Source: Oscillatoria sp. CS-180 (lineage in GTDB: Bacteria; Cyanobacteriota; Cyanobacteriia; Phormidesmidales; Phormidesmidaceae). Taken from it: a stretch of 36,229 nucleotides of DNA. Position 1 is the first letter of the stretch. Every line of letters begins with the position of its first letter. Made by a program: the position numbers and the translations under genes. The notes under the pieces were generated by a model. It searched no databases. It had not been told where the DNA came from and worked only from the letters and a program-made list of their open reading frames with translations. The DNA lies in assembly GCF_028330965.1 (NCBI RefSeq), contig NZ_JAQMUB010000047.1, positions 1-36,229 of the forward strand, read 5' to 3'. Positions 34,191-36,229 of the stretch are shown here, in pieces.

Positions 34191-34773
34191 CAGCCAATGC
34201 ATGATTAACCTGTTGGTACAAGTTTTCCAGGGTCAATGTATTATCCAAAACGACATCTGCTAGCTCTATTTTCTGCTGTAGGGGCCACTGATTAGCAATA
34301 CGGGCTGTCGCTGCCGGCAGCGATAAATGATCTCTGGCTATCAGTCGCGCTCGCTGCACTTCCTCAGAACAGGCCACTACCCAAATCTCAGTCACTTGAT
34401 CCGTCAAATCTGCCTCGAACAAAAGTGGAATTGACTGTACGACAACAGGAAGCATCGCGACCTTTCTCATCTCCTCTATAAATTGCTGTCGCACAAATGG
34501 ATGAATTTGTTGTTCTACCCAAAGCTTTTCCGCAGCATCGTTAAAGATAATCTGACCAAGCTGCGAGCGATTGAGCGTGTTGTCATCATTCAGGATGGAT
34601 TGGCTATAGCGTTCAGCGATCGCTGTCAAAATTTTGCTTCCAGGTGCCACTGCCTGTCGTGCATAGGCATCGGCATCTAAAATAGGCAAACCATAGCGTG
34701 CTTCTAAATAACGGGAAACAGTTGATTTGCCAGTAGCGATGCCCCCCGTTAATCCGATGATGCGCTGACCCAT
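34183..34773 (-). CDS. coaE: Dephospho-CoA kinase
   Basis: CoaE phosphorylates the ribose 3'-OH of dephospho-CoA in the last step of coenzyme A synthesis. Its 196 residues start with MGQRIIGLTGGIATGKSTVS (P-loop GGIATGKS), followed by the substrate-binding ILDADAYARQAV. It also has VVQSIPLLFEADL and the ARLIARDHLS lid region. The ATG lies inside the end of hemD (25-base overlap), so it is probably translated by coupling or re-initiation on a hemD-coaE transcript. Confidence 0.95.
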   Translation of the reverse strand: MGQRIIGLTGGIATGKSTVSRYLEARYGLPILDADAYARQAVAPGSKILTAIAERYSQSILNDDNTLNRSQLGQIIFNDAAEKLWVEQQIHPFVRQQFIEEMRKVAMLPVVVQSIPLLFEADLTDQVTEIWVVACSEEVQRARLIARDHLSLPAATARIANQWPLQQKIELADVVLDNTLTLENLYQQVNHALAVN

Positions 34774-35555
34774 TGTGCAATCGCTCTTGTTAGGCCATCC
34801 AAAGTGTATTCGTCAGCTTCAATATCTACTCGCCCAATCAGTTCCACACAAGTTTCTGACGTTCTAGGACCGATAGAAGCAACAGCAACGGTTTTCAAAT
34901 AATCTGCCCATATACTCCCCAAACCCTGTTCTAACAATTGACAAGTGTGGCGCACTGTTTTAGAACTAGCAAACGTAATAATATCAATTTGATGAGATTG
35001 GAGAGCTAAGATTGCTGTTGGGTCTGGAGCCTGGGGACAACCTGTGTCATACGCTGGAACCTCTGTTACTTCTGCTCCTGCCACAGTCATCTCTCGCACC
35101 AAAATATCCCGCCCCCCATTCTCTACTCTAGGAAACAGCAATTTCAAACCAGCTAACGATCCTGGAAAATCAGCAACCAAAGAATCTGCCACAAAACTGG
35201 GTGGGATAAAATTCGGTGTTAACCCACGTTGTTTTAAAACTTTTGCCGTTTTTTTACCTACAACGGCAAGTTTCAACGTCTTCAAATCTGCCAAATCCCC
35301 AGCAATTGCTTTCAATCTATCCAAGAAAAAATGGACTGCGTTAGCTGAGGTCAAAATTAACCAGTCATAATTAGCCAATTGAGCGATCGCTGCATCCAAA
35401 GCTTCCCAACTAGACGGCGCACAAATTTCCAGGGCAGGCATCTCGATAACGCTCCAACCTTCAGCTTCTAACAACCTTGTGAACTCACTATTCTGGCCGG
35501 CAGAACGGGTTATCAAGATGCTTCTAGAGCAGGAAAGTGAGTGCGATCGATTCAT
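34749..35555 (-). CDS. hemD: Uroporphyrinogen-III synthase
   Basis: HemD closes and isomerises hydroxymethylbilane to uroporphyrinogen III, the branch point to haem, chlorophyll and cobalamin. Its 268 residues show the divergent but recognisable pattern ILITRSAGQNSEFTRLLEAE, ALEICAPSSW, and DWLILTSANAVHFFLDRLKA. FPRVENGGRDILV and IITFASSKTVRHTCQLLEQ follow (Tyr or Ser/Thr active-site surroundings). ATG start at 35553-35555. It forms an operon with coaE downstream. Together with chlH at the other end of the window it supplies tetrapyrrole synthesis, but the two are about 30 kb apart. Confidence 0.92.
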   Translation of the reverse strand: MNRSHSLSCSRSILITRSAGQNSEFTRLLEAEGWSVIEMPALEICAPSSWEALDAAIAQLANYDWLILTSANAVHFFLDRLKAIAGDLADLKTLKLAVVGKKTAKVLKQRGLTPNFIPPSFVADSLVADFPGSLAGLKLLFPRVENGGRDILVREMTVAGAEVTEVPAYDTGCPQAPDPTAILALQSHQIDIITFASSKTVRHTCQLLEQGLGSIWADYLKTVAVASIGPRTSETCVELIGRVDIEADEYTLDGLTRAIAQWVSASSD

Positions 35556-35674
35556 TGAACATCCTTACTATCGCCCAAATTACTAGCCGCTCTAAAGACA
35601 CCAGCTAGCCCGTTTTCAACAACCATCAAACCGAAACAAATTCATTTCGCTGATACTTATGCTCTTTTTTGTCT

Positions 35675-35965
35675 TTAGGACTTGACCTTTTGCTTAGCTA
35701 CCCATTCTGAATGTCTTTGAATATTGGGGTCCGCTTTGATTTGCTCAAAAGTACAGAGGTGCTTTGCTAACGCCATTTCACCGTAGTGACTATGAATACC
35801 ATCATGGCACAGGCGACAGATCCAGATACCTTCATTAAGTTCTGCTTTTGAATAGGTTTTCTTATATCGAGTTCTTCGGTGCAGCTTTTTAGGAATCAAA
35901 TGATGAAACGCTAGCATTAACCAGCGTTTGCACAAAGGGCACTCGCCTGTTTGACGTTTTGCCAC
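35675..35965 (-). CDS. Small HNH-type nuclease-domain protein
   Basis: This compact HNH protein has 96 residues. A zinc-binding CPLC (Cys9, Cys12) pairs with CRLC (Cys50, Cys53). The catalytic elements are FHHLIPK (His21, His22), Asn44 in ELNEG, and CHDGIH (His54, His58). The domain is almost the entire protein, with a short basic tail. Free-standing HNH proteins of this kind occur in many cyanobacteria. Cellular role is unknown; homing-type or restriction activity cannot be claimed from the domain alone. The start is GTG at 35963-35965. It lies 25 bases downstream of the partial gene and is probably co-transcribed with it. Confidence 0.8.
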   Translation of the reverse strand: MAKRQTGECPLCKRWLMLAFHHLIPKKLHRRTRYKKTYSKAELNEGIWICRLCHDGIHSHYGEMALAKHLCTFEQIKADPNIQRHSEWVAKQKVKS

Positions 35966-35990
35966 AACATAAAGCCTATGACCTACATTA

Positions 35991-36229
35991 TTATTCTAAG
36001 AAAATGAAATCCATTCCTGTAGCCACGCTCAAATGCTTTTGTCGTTCAGGAAGGTCGAAGTATTTGAGCCAGACAGGTCGGTAGAGTAGGGGGAGATAGG
36101 CCAGAGGAAAATAGAGTAACAGCGCTGCCTCTGATAGTAGAGACAACGCTGTGGGTGGAGTATAAACCTGGCACCGAGCTATTTTGCCGTGGGGTGGCCC
36201 CCAAAGTATCTTCGCCGCAGGCCCGTTTC
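35991..36229 (-). CDS. 3' end of an unidentified gene cut by the window edge
   Basis: One minus-strand frame is open from the window edge to TAA at 35991-35993, giving the last 78 residues of a protein. It is protein-like, with a hydrophobic stretch in LLSEAALLLYFPLAYLPLLY followed by a Trp/Tyr/Phe-rich segment and the end SVATGMDFIFLE. It has no start in the window, so the rest lies upstream beyond 36229. I do not recognise the family. It precedes the HNH gene by 25 bases on the same strand. Confidence 0.5.
   Translation of the reverse strand, partial: NGPAAKILWGPPHGKIARCQVYTPPTALSLLSEAALLLYFPLAYLPLLYRPVWLKYFDLPERQKHLSVATGMDFIFLE

Overview
The window is chromosomal-looking DNA from a cyanobacterium. 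The evidence is the gene content: magnesium chelatase ChlH, the photosystem II assembly protein Psb34, a SphS-type phosphate sensor, a separate GlyQ alpha subunit, DUF1815, DUF4079 and DUF4278 proteins, and a Sll0314-type TPR protein. More than thirty HIP1 octamers (GCGATCGC) can also be seen by eye. Base composition looks near 50% G+C. A filamentous Leptolyngbya-like lineage is my guess, with low confidence.

Layout. 1-900: a cyanobacterial intergenic repeat, a doubtful small membrane ORF and a ribbon-helix-helix-like protein. 921-4937: chlH, with a terminator and a dispersed palindrome at its 3' end. 5490-8833: a peptide-type ABC solute-binding lipoprotein and a SphS-like histidine kinase. 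9006-10805: DUF4278, DUF4079 and glyQ, all on the minus strand. 10806-11745: about 0.9 kb without a clear gene, holding a minus-strand frame interrupted by two amber codons and a strong plus-strand terminator. 11746-14387: a bipartite low-complexity protein, DUF1815 and a HIT protein. 14688-17491: the TPR protein diverges from an EcfA-like ATPase that overlaps rsmG. 17553-22523: a GT-C-like membrane protein, an M41-type protease without an AAA domain, a VanY-type carboxypeptidase and an SH3/peptidoglycan-binding protein. 22673-25907: larE, an M23 peptidase and a photolyase. 26143-31508: a second DUF4278 protein, a CSP41-like epimerase, a J-domain/pentapeptide-repeat protein, an S9 peptidase and psb34. 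31857-33355: a two-gene actin-like (ParM) plus ParR-like module. 33723-36229: ybaK, coaE-hemD, a small HNH protein and the 3' end of another gene cut by the window edge.

Most of the window is housekeeping and envelope biology. Themes are tetrapyrrole synthesis (chlH, hemD), envelope remodelling (VanY, M23, SH3/PG-binding), translation (glyQ, rsmG, ybaK) and light or DNA repair (photolyase, psb34). The most unusual locus is the ParM/ParR-like pair. It sits among ordinary chromosomal genes, its actin fold appears to lack the usual phosphate-2 aspartate, its start codon lies in a hairpin, and two perfect inverted repeats precede it.
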